64,000 nt of DNA from Calidifontibacter indicus. Its GTDB lineage: Bacteria > Actinomycetota > Actinomycetes > Actinomycetales > Dermatophilaceae. Positions 1-8,391 of this stretch are shown one piece after another. The DNA lies in NCBI RefSeq assembly GCF_003386865.1, contig NZ_QTUA01000001.1, positions 744,001 to 808,000 of the forward strand, given 5' to 3'. Every line of letters begins with the position of its first letter. Position 1 is the stretch's first letter. The translations under genes and the position numbers were made by a program. The notes under the pieces are model-generated. The model was given only the letters and a program-made list of their open reading frames with translations. It searched no databases and had not been told where the DNA came from.

Positions 1-1
1 G

Positions 2-259
2 TCCGTGCACATCGACATCGCGGCCGCAGTGGTCGAGGCGTTCCTGGAAGGCGAGGAGAGCCTCGAGGCGCTCGACCCGGCGCGGGAGGCCCGGCTGCGG
101 CTCGTCGTGTCGGGGCTGCACTACCTGGTGATGGAGCAAGACCTGGTGCCGGACGGCGGCCCGCACGGGTATGCCGACGACCTTGCGGTGATGCGTTGGG
201 TGACCCGCGTGGTCGCCGGCGGCGAAGGCCACCCGGTCGACGAATTGAACGGCTACTGA
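2..259 (+). CDS. C-terminal part of a YkvA/DUF1232-like protein, cut by the window edge
   Basis: The open frame runs from the window edge to TGA at 257-259. The first in-frame start is GTG at 5, but the frame is open upstream, so the true start probably lies outside the window. The 84 visible residues contain a YLVMEQDLVPD...GYADDLAVMRWV stretch that resembles the Pro-Asp plus Tyr-x-Asp-Asp signature of DUF1232 (YkvA-like) small proteins, whose function is unknown. It converges on, and overlaps by 7 bases, the phosphatase gene on the other strand. The family assignment is tentative. Confidence 0.5.
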   Translation, partial: SVHIDIAAAVVEAFLEGEESLEALDPAREARLRLVVSGLHYLVMEQDLVPDGGPHGYADDLAVMRWVTRVVAGGEGHPVDELNGY

Positions 260-750
260 AGGCGATTCGACAGCAGGTTCGGCAGTTCGGCGAGCAGGCC
301 ACGGCATGCCGCCTCGACCTCGTCGCGGCACCGGTCGAAGCCCGCGTCGTCGCCGAAGTAGGGGTCGTCGACCTCGTCCTTGTCGGCCGTCGGGTCGAAC
401 TCGCGCATCAACCGCACCTCGGCCGCACCCTCGACGTGCTGGGCCATGCGCTCCACCTCGTCGAGGTGACCGCGGTCGGCCACCAGCACCACGTCGCGTT
501 CGGCGAGGTCGGGCGGGGTGAGCTGCTTGGCCCGGTGAGCACGTCCGTCGTAGCCGCCGCGCTGCAGCGCCTGCACCGTGCGCGGGTCGGCCGGCTCGCC
601 GACGTGCCACGAGCCGGTGCCGGCGGAGTCGACAATCACCTTGTCGCTCAAGCCTTCCCGCTCGAGAAGGTCGCGCAGGATCACCTCGCCCATGGGGGAG
701 CGGCAGATGTTCCCGGTGCAGACGAACTGGACGCGATAGGGCTTGCTCAT
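253..750 (-). CDS. Low-molecular-weight protein-tyrosine phosphatase
   Basis: Product of 165 aa, the normal length for this cytosolic cysteine-phosphatase family. Near the N-terminus is the P-loop CTGNICRSP (C-x5-R-S, nucleophile Cys11), and near residue 120 the catalytic-acid segment DDPYFG. It would dephosphorylate phosphotyrosine on proteins. The ATG at 748-750 overlaps the stop of the upstream GNAT gene (ATGA), so the two are probably translationally coupled. Longer readings upstream lack family similarity. Arsenate reductases share the fold, but the DPY motif favours a phosphatase. Confidence 0.9.
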   Translation of the reverse strand: MSKPYRVQFVCTGNICRSPMGEVILRDLLEREGLSDKVIVDSAGTGSWHVGEPADPRTVQALQRGGYDGRAHRAKQLTPPDLAERDVVLVADRGHLDEVERMAQHVEGAAEVRLMREFDPTADKDEVDDPYFGDDAGFDRCRDEVEAACRGLLAELPNLLSNRLQ

Positions 751-1553
751 GCCCTCGATTCTGCGTGACGGTGCCAGACGTACGGCGTGGTGGTGGTGAT
801 CTTCACCAGGCCGCTCCGCTCGAGGATCGGGCGCGAGGTCTCGAGGCTGTCGCTGTGCAGGTAGCGCACGCCGCGCTCGCGGGCGTGCCGGGCGCGGGCC
901 GCGGTGAGCCCACGGTAGATGCCCTTGCCGCGCCAATCCGCTTGTGTGACACCGCCCCACAGCCCGGCGAACTCGGTGCCCGGCACGATCTCGAGGCGTC
1001 CGGCGCTGATCGCCTGCCCGTCGAATTCCGCCATCCAGAGGCTGCCGTAGCCCTTCGACCGGGCGAGCCGCTCCTCGGCCTGCTCGGGGGTGGGGCCGTC
1101 GCCGAACACGTCGAACTGCAGCACTGCGGCGCGGGTGATGTCGGCGGGGTCGGTCGCCTGCTTGATGGTGACGCCGTCCGGCAGCGGCACCTCGGCGACG
1201 AGGCGCTCGACCGATCCGGCCATGACCGTCTCGATCTCCTCTGCGCCGAAGCCGTGCGCGAGCAAGCGCTCGGTGAGATCGACGGGGAGGTCGTGTCCCC
1301 TTGTTTTCCACTCGAATTGGTCGACCGCTGTCTCGTCGCGGTAGTAGGCGACGGTGCGTGCGATGAGCGCGTCGAGGTCGCCGACGCCGTCCAGGTCGCG
1401 GTAGCTGACGAACCCGCCCCAGCTGAAGACACCTCGCACCAGCGGTCCGTCCTCGGACACCTGATCGGCACCCGCCACCTCGGCGTCGCGGCGCAGTTGC
1501 TCGTCGTACGCGCGCAGCAGCGCAGCGGGGTTTTCGGGAGATTGCTCGGTCAT
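747..1553 (-). CDS. GNAT-family N-acetyltransferase
   Basis: Product of 268 aa. The N-terminal half is a less conserved lead-in. The C-terminal half, about residues 140-260, looks like a GNAT domain: a beta strand around EFAGLWGGV, an acetyl-CoA loop of the Q/R-x-x-G-x-G/A type read as DWRGKGIYRG, and a helix ARARHARERGVRYLHSDS. The substrate cannot be told. The start ATG at 1551-1553 lies about 190 bases downstream of bioD, after a complex palindrome, so it need not belong to the biotin unit. Its stop overlaps the phosphatase start by 4 bases. Confidence 0.85.
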   Translation of the reverse strand: MTEQSPENPAALLRAYDEQLRRDAEVAGADQVSEDGPLVRGVFSWGGFVSYRDLDGVGDLDALIARTVAYYRDETAVDQFEWKTRGHDLPVDLTERLLAHGFGAEEIETVMAGSVERLVAEVPLPDGVTIKQATDPADITRAAVLQFDVFGDGPTPEQAEERLARSKGYGSLWMAEFDGQAISAGRLEIVPGTEFAGLWGGVTQADWRGKGIYRGLTAARARHARERGVRYLHSDSLETSRPILERSGLVKITTTTPYVWHRHAESRA

Positions 1554-1616
1554 GGGCTCATCCTCGCGGCTGCCGGACGGACGGCGCATCCAGATATCCG
1601 GGGTCGCCGGCGAGTT

Positions 1617-1703
1617 GGTGCGCGAACGGGAGTTGGATGGACTTGCGGGAGGAGGATCTCCCGCTGTCGCAACCAACTCCCGCAAACGCAACCAATGCGC
1701 ACC
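1617..1703. repeat. Nested intergenic palindrome
   Basis: Three concentric inverted repeats: GGTGCGC (1617-1623 with 1697-1703), CGGGAGTTGG (1627-1636 with 1673-1682) and GCGGGAG (1645-1651 with 1658-1664) around a 6-base loop. It lies between bioD and the downstream GNAT gene, both on the minus strand, so it may end or attenuate the biotin transcript. There is no T-run, so a simple intrinsic terminator is not shown. Its layout resembles the other intergenic palindromes in the window. Confidence 0.75.
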
Positions 1704-1740
1704 GACTCCGCGGCGCGGTCGGCCGGGGAAACCGGACGCG

Positions 1741-2430
1741 TCAGAGGGTGAGCCAGTCGCCCGCAGCCGCGCGGAACTGCTCAGGGTCGAGGTCGCCGGC
1801 TCCGGCGGGCACGCCACCGAGCAGCTGGCCCTCGGCGAGCTTGCGGAGTTCGTCGACGTTGGTGCGCTCGGCGAGGCCGGGCTCCGCCGGCTGCGAGCCG
1901 ACGACCACCCCGACGAGGTCGAGGCCGCGCACCCGCAGCGCCTCGAGGGTGAGTGCGGTGTGGTTGAGGGTGCCGAGACCGGCGCGGGCGACCACGACGA
2001 ACCCGACGCGAACTCCCTTGGCTTCCAGAGGAGTTGCCAGGTCGGCGAGGGTCGATCCGATGGCGTCGAGGTGCACCAGCAGTCCGCCCGAACCCTCCAC
2101 CAGCACCACGTCGTAACGGCCAGACTCGACCTGCTCCAGCACCTGCGCCGCGTGGTCACCGACCGTCGGGATGGTCTCGTCGGCCAGCGCCGCCGCGACG
2201 TCGGGGGCCAGCGGGTCGGGCAGCCGCACGTGCTCGGCGACGTCGACCCCGGCGAGCCGTTCGACGGTCTGCGCGTCGCACGGCTCGTCGTCGGTCACGC
2301 CGGTCTGGGCGAGCTTGATCATCAGCACGCGCTGGCCGCGCGCCGACAGGGCGGCCGCGATCGCGGCGGTGGTGATCGTCTTGCCGACCTCGGTGTCGGT
2401 GCCGGTGATGACCAGGACTGGAGCGCTCAT
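1741..2430 (-). CDS. bioD: Dethiobiotin synthetase BioD
   Basis: Product of 229 aa, usual for BioD, which closes the ureido ring of dethiobiotin from 7,8-diaminopelargonate, CO2 and ATP. The N-terminal P-loop reads GTDTEVGKT. The following lysine segment reads MIKLAQTG where many homologues have KPVQTG. A mid-protein VEGSGGLLVHL matches the conserved EGAGG strand. The ATG at 2428-2430 is 12 bases from the bioF stop, consistent with one bioA-bioF-bioD transcript. Confidence 0.95.
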   Translation of the reverse strand: MSAPVLVITGTDTEVGKTITTAAIAAALSARGQRVLMIKLAQTGVTDDEPCDAQTVERLAGVDVAEHVRLPDPLAPDVAAALADETIPTVGDHAAQVLEQVESGRYDVVLVEGSGGLLVHLDAIGSTLADLATPLEAKGVRVGFVVVARAGLGTLNHTALTLEALRVRGLDLVGVVVGSQPAEPGLAERTNVDELRKLAEGQLLGGVPAGAGDLDPEQFRAAAGDWLTL

Positions 2431-2442
2431 GGCGCCAGCATT

Positions 2443-3561
2443 TCAGGCGCGCAGCGTGCGCAGCACGGCGGTGGCGTGCTCGAGGTCGGCCTCGCTCAGC
2501 CCCGCGTGTGCGGTCAACCGGAGCCGCGAGACGCCATCGGGAGTCGACGGTGGGCGGAAGCACCCGATGCGCACCCCGGCGCCCGCTGCGCGGGCCACCG
2601 CGGCCAGTGCCTGTTTGGGTCCGGGCATCGGCGCAGACAGCACCGCACCGGCCGGCCGCTGCACCCCGAGCGCGTCGGCGATGCGCCCGGCGGCGTCGCG
2701 CACCCGCGCCACCATCGCGGGGTCGGCGACGAACCGGCGCAGCGCACCGAGTGCTGCTCCGGCGGCTGCCGGCGCGAGCCCGGTGTCGAAGATGAACGGG
2801 CGAGCGGTGTTGACCAGGTGCTCGCGCACCAAGGGAGTGCACATCGCCGCACCGCCTTGTGTCGCAAGCGATTTCGACAACGAGGTGGTGATCACGAGCC
2901 GTTCGGACGGCGTGAGTCCGGTGGCTGCGGCGAGTCCTTCGCCGCGTCCGCCGACCACGCCGATGCCGTGCGCCTCGTCGACCACGAGCATGGCGTCGTA
3001 GCGCTCGGCCAGCGCATGTAGCGCGACCAGGTCGGCGGCGTCCCCGAGCACCGAGAACACCGATTCCACGACGACGAGTGCGCGCGGTTCGGTGCGCTCG
3101 CGCAGCGCCTGCTCGACGGCGGCGGTGTCGAGGTGCGGCACCACCGCGACCCGTCCGCGGGCCAGGCGGGCGGCGTCGATGAGCGAGGCATGGTTGTGGG
3201 CGTCGCTCACGACGAGGGTGTCGGTGTCGGCGAGCGCGGTGATCACCGACAGATTGACGTGGTAGCCGGTCGAGAAGACCAGTGCCGCAGGCATGTTCGT
3301 CAGCGTCGCGAGCTCGGCCTCGAGTTCGTCGTGCACCGGCCAGGTGCCGGTGACCAGCCGTGAGGCGCCTGCTCCCGCGCCGTACGCCTGGAGTGCCCGG
3401 GTGGCCGACTCGAGCACCGCGGGGTCGTGCCGCAGCGACAGGTAGTCGTTGCCGGCGAGGTCGATGAGGCCGTGCGGGTGGTCGCAGGAGAGCACGCGGG
3501 TGAGTCCGGCGGCCTCGCGGCGGCGGGCGGCCTCGGCGAGGTGATCGGCGAACGCGCTCAT
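2443..3561 (-). CDS. bioF: 8-amino-7-oxononanoate synthase BioF
   Basis: Product of 372 aa, a PLP-dependent enzyme condensing pimeloyl-ACP/CoA with L-alanine. Visible marks are DLAGNDYLSL near residue 30, a GAGASRLVTGTWPVHDELE segment, the VVDEAHGIGVVG strand that positions PLP, and the Schiff-base lysine in TTSLSKSLATQGG. The ATG at 3559-3561 overlaps the bioA stop by 4 bases. The frame is open further upstream, but only with non-homologous sequence inside bioA, so the ATG is the start. Confidence 0.95.
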   Translation of the reverse strand: MSAFADHLAEAARRREAAGLTRVLSCDHPHGLIDLAGNDYLSLRHDPAVLESATRALQAYGAGAGASRLVTGTWPVHDELEAELATLTNMPAALVFSTGYHVNLSVITALADTDTLVVSDAHNHASLIDAARLARGRVAVVPHLDTAAVEQALRERTEPRALVVVESVFSVLGDAADLVALHALAERYDAMLVVDEAHGIGVVGGRGEGLAAATGLTPSERLVITTSLSKSLATQGGAAMCTPLVREHLVNTARPFIFDTGLAPAAAGAALGALRRFVADPAMVARVRDAAGRIADALGVQRPAGAVLSAPMPGPKQALAAVARAAGAGVRIGCFRPPSTPDGVSRLRLTAHAGLSEADLEHATAVLRTLRA

Positions 3562-4865
3562 GGAGCGACCGCTCGCGCGGCGGCGACCATCGCGGCGCCG
3601 ATCTGCGCCACCTCGTCGGGGGTGCACGCGTACGGCGGCATCGCGTAGACGAGGTCGTTGAACGGGCGCAGCCATACGCCGTGGTCGAGTGCGGCGGCCG
3701 ATGCTGCAGCGAGCGGACGCGGCGAGTCGAGCTGGATCACCCCGACGGCTCCGACCGAGCGCACGTCGGCCACGCCGGGCAGGTCGCGGGCCGGCTCGAT
3801 GGCCGCGCTCAGCACCTCGCCGAGCGCATTCACCCGGTCGAGCAGGTCGTCGCCGAGCAGGTCGATCGATGCCGACGCGATGGCGCAGGCGAGCGGGTTG
3901 GCCATGAAGGTGGGGCCGTGCATGAGGGCGCCGGCGGGCTCGGCCGACACCGCGGCTGCCACGTCGGCCGTGCACAAAACCGCTGCGAGAGAAAGATATC
4001 CGCCGGTCAGCGCCTTGCCCACGCACAGGATGTCGGGGGTCACCTCGCAGCGGTCGGCGGCCCAGAGCGTGCCGGTGCGCCCGAACCCGGTGGCGATCTC
4101 GTCGAAGATCAGCAGCGCACCGCTGGAGCGGGCCAGCGACGCGAGCACCCGCACCACCTGCGGCGGGTAGATCCACATTCCGCCGGCGCCCTGCAGCACC
4201 GGCTCCACGATCACCGCGGCGATGTCGGACGCGTGCTGCTCGAACAGGCCGCGCGTCTGCGCCTCCCAGGCGCTGATGTCGGCGTCGAGCCCACCCGGCG
4301 GACGCGGTCCGAAGACCTGCTCGGGCAGCACCCCACGGAACAGCGTGTGCATGCCGTTGACCGGGTCGCACACGCTCATCGGTGACAGGGTGTCGCCGTG
4401 ATATCCGCCGCGCACCGTGAACGCCTTCGTGCGCGGCCGGCCCGCGGCGGCGTGCGCCTGCCAGGCCATCTTGAGAGCGACCTCCACCGACACCGAGCCG
4501 CTGTCGGCGAAGAAGACGTGCTGCAACGAGTCGCCCGGTGCGATGCGGATCAGCTTGTCGGCCAACGTGATTGCTGGCTCGTGGGTGAGTCCGCCGAACA
4601 TCACGTGCGACATGGAGTCGAGCTGGCTGCGGGCCGCCGCGTCGAGCTCGGGCACGGCGTAACCGTGGATGGCGCACCACCACGAGGCCATGCCGTCGAT
4701 CACCTCGCGCCGGTCACCGTCCGCCGTCTGCAGGCGTAGCCGCACGCCGGAGGCCGACTCGACAAGGTGAGTGGGAGCGGGGCTCAGCGCCGACGCGTAC
4801 GGGTGCCACAGGTGGTCGCGGTCGAACGCGAGCAGATCGGCGATGGGCAGCACGGCCCCATCCAA
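3558..4865 (-). CDS. bioA: Adenosylmethionine-8-amino-7-oxononanoate aminotransferase BioA
   Basis: Product of up to 435 aa, a class III PLP aminotransferase making 7,8-diaminopelargonate. Marks are LAFDRDHLWHPYAS at the N-terminus, MASWWCAIHGY, IFDEIATGFGRTGTLWA for PLP binding and the lysine in CVGKALTGGYLSLA. The start is uncertain: TTG at 4863-4865 or in-frame GTG at 4851-4853. The ATG at 4859-4861 and the strong AGGAGG a little upstream serve a different frame. The gene lies 52 bases behind the DUF4282 gene. Confidence 0.93.
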   Translation of the reverse strand: MDGAVLPIADLLAFDRDHLWHPYASALSPAPTHLVESASGVRLRLQTADGDRREVIDGMASWWCAIHGYAVPELDAAARSQLDSMSHVMFGGLTHEPAITLADKLIRIAPGDSLQHVFFADSGSVSVEVALKMAWQAHAAAGRPRTKAFTVRGGYHGDTLSPMSVCDPVNGMHTLFRGVLPEQVFGPRPPGGLDADISAWEAQTRGLFEQHASDIAAVIVEPVLQGAGGMWIYPPQVVRVLASLARSSGALLIFDEIATGFGRTGTLWAADRCEVTPDILCVGKALTGGYLSLAAVLCTADVAAAVSAEPAGALMHGPTFMANPLACAIASASIDLLGDDLLDRVNALGEVLSAAIEPARDLPGVADVRSVGAVGVIQLDSPRPLAAASAAALDHGVWLRPFNDLVYAMPPYACTPDEVAQIGAAMVAAARAVAP

Positions 4866-4917
4866 CAGCAGAAGGGCCCGGGCATCGCCCTGACCCTCCT
4901 ACCTCGTAGTACGCGTG

Positions 4918-5622
4918 TCAGTCGCGGTTCTTCGCGATCTTCGCGACGTTGATCGCCAGCTCCAACAAGATGCGCACGATCGCGACGACCAGCACCAGCC
5001 AGACGAGGTCGGCGAACAGATGCATGATGGCGTCGAAGGTGCCCATGTTCTTGACGTCCGCGCCGCCGTAGTCGGTGCTACCGAAGTTGTGGATCGTGTT
5101 CGCCAGGAACTTCAGCACCGCCCAGACCACCACACCGAGGAAGGTCAGCTGAGCAAGACCCTCGGTCAGCGAACGGGTGAACTTCAGGTCGCTGAACAGC
5201 GCGCCGATGCCTTCACCGGCCGCCTTCGGGGTCTGGAAGCCGCCGCCCTGCGACTGATGCGCCGTTGCGCCGTAGCCGGACTGGCCCGACGACTGCTGAC
5301 CGTAGTCGGACTGCCCCGGCGATTGCTGGCCGTAGTCGCCCTGGTTGTAGGAACCCTGGCCGTACGCGGACTGCTGCCCGGCGTTCGAGCCGGACGACTC
5401 GCCGCCCCACTGCTGGGTCTGTGCGTTCGACTCCTGCGAGCCCGACGCGTCCCAACCCTGACCGGGGGAACCCTGGCCCCCCGAGCTCTGCTCGGAGCCG
5501 CTGCCCCAGTTCTGGCCCAGGGACCCCTGGCCCTGTGCGTCCTGCTCGGACGAGCCGCCCCAGTTCTGGCCGAGCGAGCCGCCCTGTCCGTTGTTCCAGG
5601 ACCCGCCTGTCGGCTGTGACAT
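4918..5622 (-). CDS. DUF4282-like membrane protein with a Gln/Gly/Ser-rich N-terminal half
   Basis: Product of 234 aa, starting at ATG 5620-5622 behind a clear AGGAGG. Residues 1-135 are low-complexity Gln, Gly, Ser, Asn and Tyr with repeated GQNWG and GDYGQQS-type units, prion-like and surely disordered. Residues 140-225 hold an ALFSDLKFTRSL lead and two hydrophobic segments (LTFLGVVVWAVLKFLA and LVWLVLVVAIVRILLELAI), the pattern of DUF4282. Function is unknown. It lies between bsaP and bioA on the same strand, in the middle of the biotin genes, which may be chance or shared transcription. Confidence 0.85.
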   Translation of the reverse strand: MSQPTGGSWNNGQGGSLGQNWGGSSEQDAQGQGSLGQNWGSGSEQSSGGQGSPGQGWDASGSQESNAQTQQWGGESSGSNAGQQSAYGQGSYNQGDYGQQSPGQSDYGQQSSGQSGYGATAHQSQGGGFQTPKAAGEGIGALFSDLKFTRSLTEGLAQLTFLGVVVWAVLKFLANTIHNFGSTDYGGADVKNMGTFDAIMHLFADLVWLVLVVAIVRILLELAINVAKIAKNRD

Positions 5623-5642
5623 CTGCTTCCTCCTGATTTCGT

Positions 5643-5660
5643 GCGGCCGAGGTCGGCCGC
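5643..5660. terminator. Short GC hairpin between bsaP and the DUF4282 gene
   Basis: GCGGCC and GGCCGC arms with two further pairing bases (GA/TC) form a compact palindrome of 18 bases just upstream of the DUF4282 ribosome site. It could act as a weak terminator after bsaP or as a binding site. No T-run follows, so the role is a guess. Confidence 0.3.
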
Positions 5661-5689
5661 TCGCGCACCAACCTACTTGGCCCGACCGC

Positions 5690-5908
5690 TCACGAGGTGG
5701 GTTCCCCACCCGTCAGCTCACCGTGCTGTACGCAGACGGCGGTCCATCGGGTGGGTGTCACCTGCACCTTCATCCGGCGGCGGCACTGCACACAGAAGCG
5801 GGGTGGTTCCTCCGCGGCCAGCCAGCGTGCGCACACCGCATGGCCGCCCTGGGCGGATGCCTCCCCGCACCGGGCGCAGTACGGCGCCCCGCCGTCGACC
5901 GCGCTCAC
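5690..5908 (-). CDS. bsaP: Biotin synthase auxiliary protein BsaP
   Basis: Product of 72 aa. The GTG at 5906-5908 overlaps the bioB stop (GTGA). It has a CARCG pair, a [19 protein letters not shown] segment and a final cysteine before QHGE, which fits the small Cys-rich BsaP proteins that sit next to bioB in actinobacteria and are reported to help biotin synthase use its iron-sulfur cluster. Cysteines at about residues 11, 14, 26, 39, 42 and 59 are candidate metal or cluster ligands. Placement directly after bioB and size agree with this role. Confidence 0.85.
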   Translation of the reverse strand: MSAVDGGAPYCARCGEASAQGGHAVCARWLAAEEPPRFCVQCRRRMKVQVTPTRWTAVCVQHGELTGGEPTS

Positions 5909-6918
5909 AGGCTGGCGTTGAGGGCCTTGATCGGCATCTGCAACTCCTCGAGCAGGCGCAGGTCCTGCTTCGGGTCGCGGCCGAGGGTGGTCAGGTAGTT
6001 GCCGACGATGACGGCGTTGATGCCGCCGAGCAGTCCGTCGCGGGTGCCGAGGTCGCCGAGGGTGAGTTGGCGGCCGCCGGCGTAACGCAGGATCGTGCGC
6101 GGCAGCGCCAACCGGAACGCCGCGATGGTGCGCAACGCGTCCTTGGCGTCCATCGGCTCGATGTCGCCGAACGGGGTGCCCGGGCGCGGGTTGAGGAAGT
6201 TGAGCGGCACCTCGTGCGGCTCGAGTTCGGCCAGCTGCGAGGCGAGTTCGGCGCGCTGCTCGATGGTCTCTCCCATGCCGACGAGGCCGCCGCAGCACAG
6301 CTCCATGCCCGACGCCTTCACCATCGTGCAGGTGTCCCAGCGCTCGTCGTAGGAGTGGGTGGTGACGACCTGCGGGAAGTAGGAGCGAGCCGCCTCGAGG
6401 TTGTGGTTGTACCGGTGCACGCCCATGTCGACCAGCTGGTCGACCTGCTCCTGGCTCAGCATGCCGAGCGAGGCCGCCACCTGGATGTCGACGGCGTCCT
6501 TGATCGCCTTCACGCCGTCGCGCATCTGCGTCATGAGCCGCTCGTCGGGCCCGCGCACCGCGGCGACGATGCAGAACTCGGTGGCTCCGGTGGCCGCGGT
6601 CTGCTCGGCGGCCTTCACCAGCTCGGGGATGTTGAGCCACACGCTGCGCACCGGCGAGGTGAACTGGCCCGACTGCGAACAGAAGTGGCAGTCCTCGGGG
6701 CAGCCGCCGGTCTTGAGCGACACGATGCCCTCGACCTCGACCTCCTCACCGTTGAACTTCAGGCGCACCTCGTGGGCCAGCGCCAACAGGTCGGGCAGCA
6801 GCTCGTCGGGCGTGCGCAGCACCGCCACGAGGTCGTCGTAGGCGAGGGGCTCGCCGTGCACCAGCACCCGCTCACGGGCACGGTCGAGGATCGAGGTCTG
6901 CGATGTGGTGCTCGTCAT
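5905..6918 (-). CDS. bioB: Biotin synthase BioB
   Basis: Product of 337 aa, a radical-SAM enzyme inserting sulfur into dethiobiotin. The CxxxCxxC cluster reads CPEDCHFC (about residues 74-81). Further marks are [26 protein letters not shown] and the late RYAGGR segment, whose arginine binds the second cluster in BioB. The ATG at 6916-6918 lacks an obvious ribosome site but fits the family N-terminus. It is divergent from sigK across 114 bases. With bioA, F and D here, the late biotin pathway is complete; pimeloyl supply genes are not in the window. Confidence 0.96.
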   Translation of the reverse strand: MTSTTSQTSILDRARERVLVHGEPLAYDDLVAVLRTPDELLPDLLALAHEVRLKFNGEEVEVEGIVSLKTGGCPEDCHFCSQSGQFTSPVRSVWLNIPELVKAAEQTAATGATEFCIVAAVRGPDERLMTQMRDGVKAIKDAVDIQVAASLGMLSQEQVDQLVDMGVHRYNHNLEAARSYFPQVVTTHSYDERWDTCTMVKASGMELCCGGLVGMGETIEQRAELASQLAELEPHEVPLNFLNPRPGTPFGDIEPMDAKDALRTIAAFRLALPRTILRYAGGRQLTLGDLGTRDGLLGGINAVIVGNYLTTLGRDPKQDLRLLEELQMPIKALNASL

Positions 6919-6963
6919 AGTGGCCGATCCTGCCGTAGCGCCCGGACAGGCGCGCATCCGGTC

Positions 6964-6991
6964 CAATCCGCGCGGGGCCCGGCACCGAATC
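6964..6991 (+). promoter_or_regulatory. Candidate SigK-type promoter upstream of sigK
   Basis: CAATCC (6964-6969), a 16-base spacer and CGAATC (6986-6991) lie about 42 bases before sigK. Promoters of the mycobacterial SigK regulon are remembered as CCATCC plus a CGAA-type -10 with a spacer of this size. The same arrangement is seen before the FAS1 gene. If real, sigK is autoregulated. Confidence 0.45.
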
Positions 6992-7032
6992 ACCGACATG
7001 CAAGCGTGCGGCGAGATCGGGCCGGTGGGGCG

Positions 7033-7635
7033 ATGATGGCGGGTATGGCCGAACCTCCACCCGGGCAGGCGACGCGGACGACGTCCGCGACGGCGTCGTT
7101 GGAGGACCTCCTGCGGCGGTGCGCCCGCGGCGACGAGGCGGCGTTCGCGCGGCTCTACGACCTCACCAGTCATCGCACCTACGGCCTGGCCCTGCGCGTG
7201 GTGCGCAACCCGGCGCACGCAGAGGAAGTGACCCAGGAGATCTACCTCGAGGTGTGGCGCACCAGTGCGCGATTCGATGCGGCCCGCGGCAATGCGCTGT
7301 CGTGGCTGCTGACGATCGCGCACCGGCGCGCCGTCGACCGGGTGCGCAGTGCCGACGCGGCCCAGCGACGCGACGAGGTGTTCGAGCGGGAGACGCGTCC
7401 GCGTGATTACGACGTCACCGCCGAGCAAGCCCAACTGAGCATCGAGAGCGCACGCGTGCGCCGTGCGTTGCAACACCTGACCAGCACCCAGCGAGAGGCG
7501 GTCGAGCTGGCCTACTTCGGTGGTTACACCCACGCCGAGGTGGCCCGGCTGCTCGACCTGCCGCTCGGAACAGCCAAGACCCGCATCCGGGACGGACTCA
7601 TCCGGTTGCGCGACACGATGGGAGTCGAGCGATGA
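7033..7635 (+). CDS. sigK: ECF RNA polymerase sigma factor, SigK type
   Basis: Product of about 200 aa. Region 2 runs from [21 protein letters not shown] through [19 protein letters not shown] and [19 protein letters not shown]. Region 4 covers [41 protein letters not shown]. The pairing with an RskA-like gene identifies it as SigK type. Starts at 7033, 7036 or 7045 are all possible; a GGTGGGG sits just before the first two. It contains a single cysteine (about residue 30), so the disulfide described for the M. tuberculosis SigK cannot form inside this protein. ATGA overlap couples it to rskA. Confidence 0.92.
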   Translation: MMAGMAEPPPGQATRTTSATASLEDLLRRCARGDEAAFARLYDLTSHRTYGLALRVVRNPAHAEEVTQEIYLEVWRTSARFDAARGNALSWLLTIAHRRAVDRVRSADAAQRRDEVFERETRPRDYDVTAEQAQLSIESARVRRALQHLTSTQREAVELAYFGGYTHAEVARLLDLPLGTAKTRIRDGLIRLRDTMGVER

Positions 7636-8384
7636 CCGACGACGCCTACCAACTGCTCGCCGCGTACGCGGTCGACGCGGTCACCGACGAGGAGCGGGAG
7701 CAAGTGGAGCGCTACCTGCGCGCCCACCCCGAGCACCTCCCCGAGCTGCGCAGCCTGCAGCGCACCGTGGTCGAACTGTCGGCCGAGCTGCAGGTGGCGC
7801 CGCCGCCGAGCCTGCGCGACTCGGTGCTGGCACAGGCCCACCAGATCCGTCCGCTGCCGCCGCAGGAGCCCACCGCTGCGTCGCTCGAGGACGAGCATGC
7901 CGCGAAGAAGCACACCGACCAACCGCGCGACGAACTCGCCGCCCGCCGTCGCAAGCCCTGGTTCATCGCGGCCGCTGCAGCCGCCGTCATCGGCGTCACC
8001 ACGGTGGCCGTCCAGCAGCAGATCGCACCGCCGTCGCAGCAGACGGTGGTGGCGCAGGTGAGCGCCGCGGCCGACGCCCGCTCCTACGAGCTGGCGATGC
8101 CCGGCCACTCGGCCACGGTGACGCGTTCGATGGCGATGGGCAAGGCGGTCTTCCGGTCGTCCGACCTCGGTGCCGCGCCGGCGGGTCACGCCTACCAGGT
8201 GTGGCTGCAGCAGCCGGACGGATCGATGGTGTCGGCGGGTGTGCTGCCCGGCCCGACCAGCGGCGTGGTGCAGATGGTGCTGCACGGCGATGCCACCCGC
8301 GCGGTGGGTGTGGGCCTGACGATGGAGCCGGCCGGTGGGTCGACGAAACCGTCGAGTGCGCCGCTGGCGGTCGCCGGATTCTGA
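7632..8384 (+). CDS. rskA: Anti-sigma-K factor RskA
   Basis: Product of 250 aa. The cytosolic anti-sigma domain covers about residues 1-60 ([22 protein letters not shown]) and lacks the zinc HxxxCxxC motif; no cysteine occurs anywhere. A single membrane helix ([18 protein letters not shown]) follows near residue 115. The extracytoplasmic RskA C-terminal domain has [19 protein letters not shown] and ends with [11 protein letters not shown]. It should hold SigK at the membrane until regulated proteolysis frees it. The gene starts inside the sigK stop codon. Confidence 0.92.
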   Translation: MTDDAYQLLAAYAVDAVTDEEREQVERYLRAHPEHLPELRSLQRTVVELSAELQVAPPPSLRDSVLAQAHQIRPLPPQEPTAASLEDEHAAKKHTDQPRDELAARRRKPWFIAAAAAAVIGVTTVAVQQQIAPPSQQTVVAQVSAAADARSYELAMPGHSATVTRSMAMGKAVFRSSDLGAAPAGHAYQVWLQQPDGSMVSAGVLPGPTSGVVQMVLHGDATRAVGVGLTMEPAGGSTKPSSAPLAVAGF

Positions 8385-8391
8385 GGCTGTC

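Noticed and set aside
4830-4917. ATG behind a strong AGGAGG upstream of bioA
   Set aside because: It opens a frame other than bioA and gives a short Cys/Arg-rich peptide without similarity; bioA must start at TTG 4865 or GTG 4853.
6919-7032. BioQ or BioR operator controlling bioB
   Set aside because: No TGAAC-N3-GTTCA/GTTAC-like or TTATAGATA-like sequence is seen between bioB and sigK.
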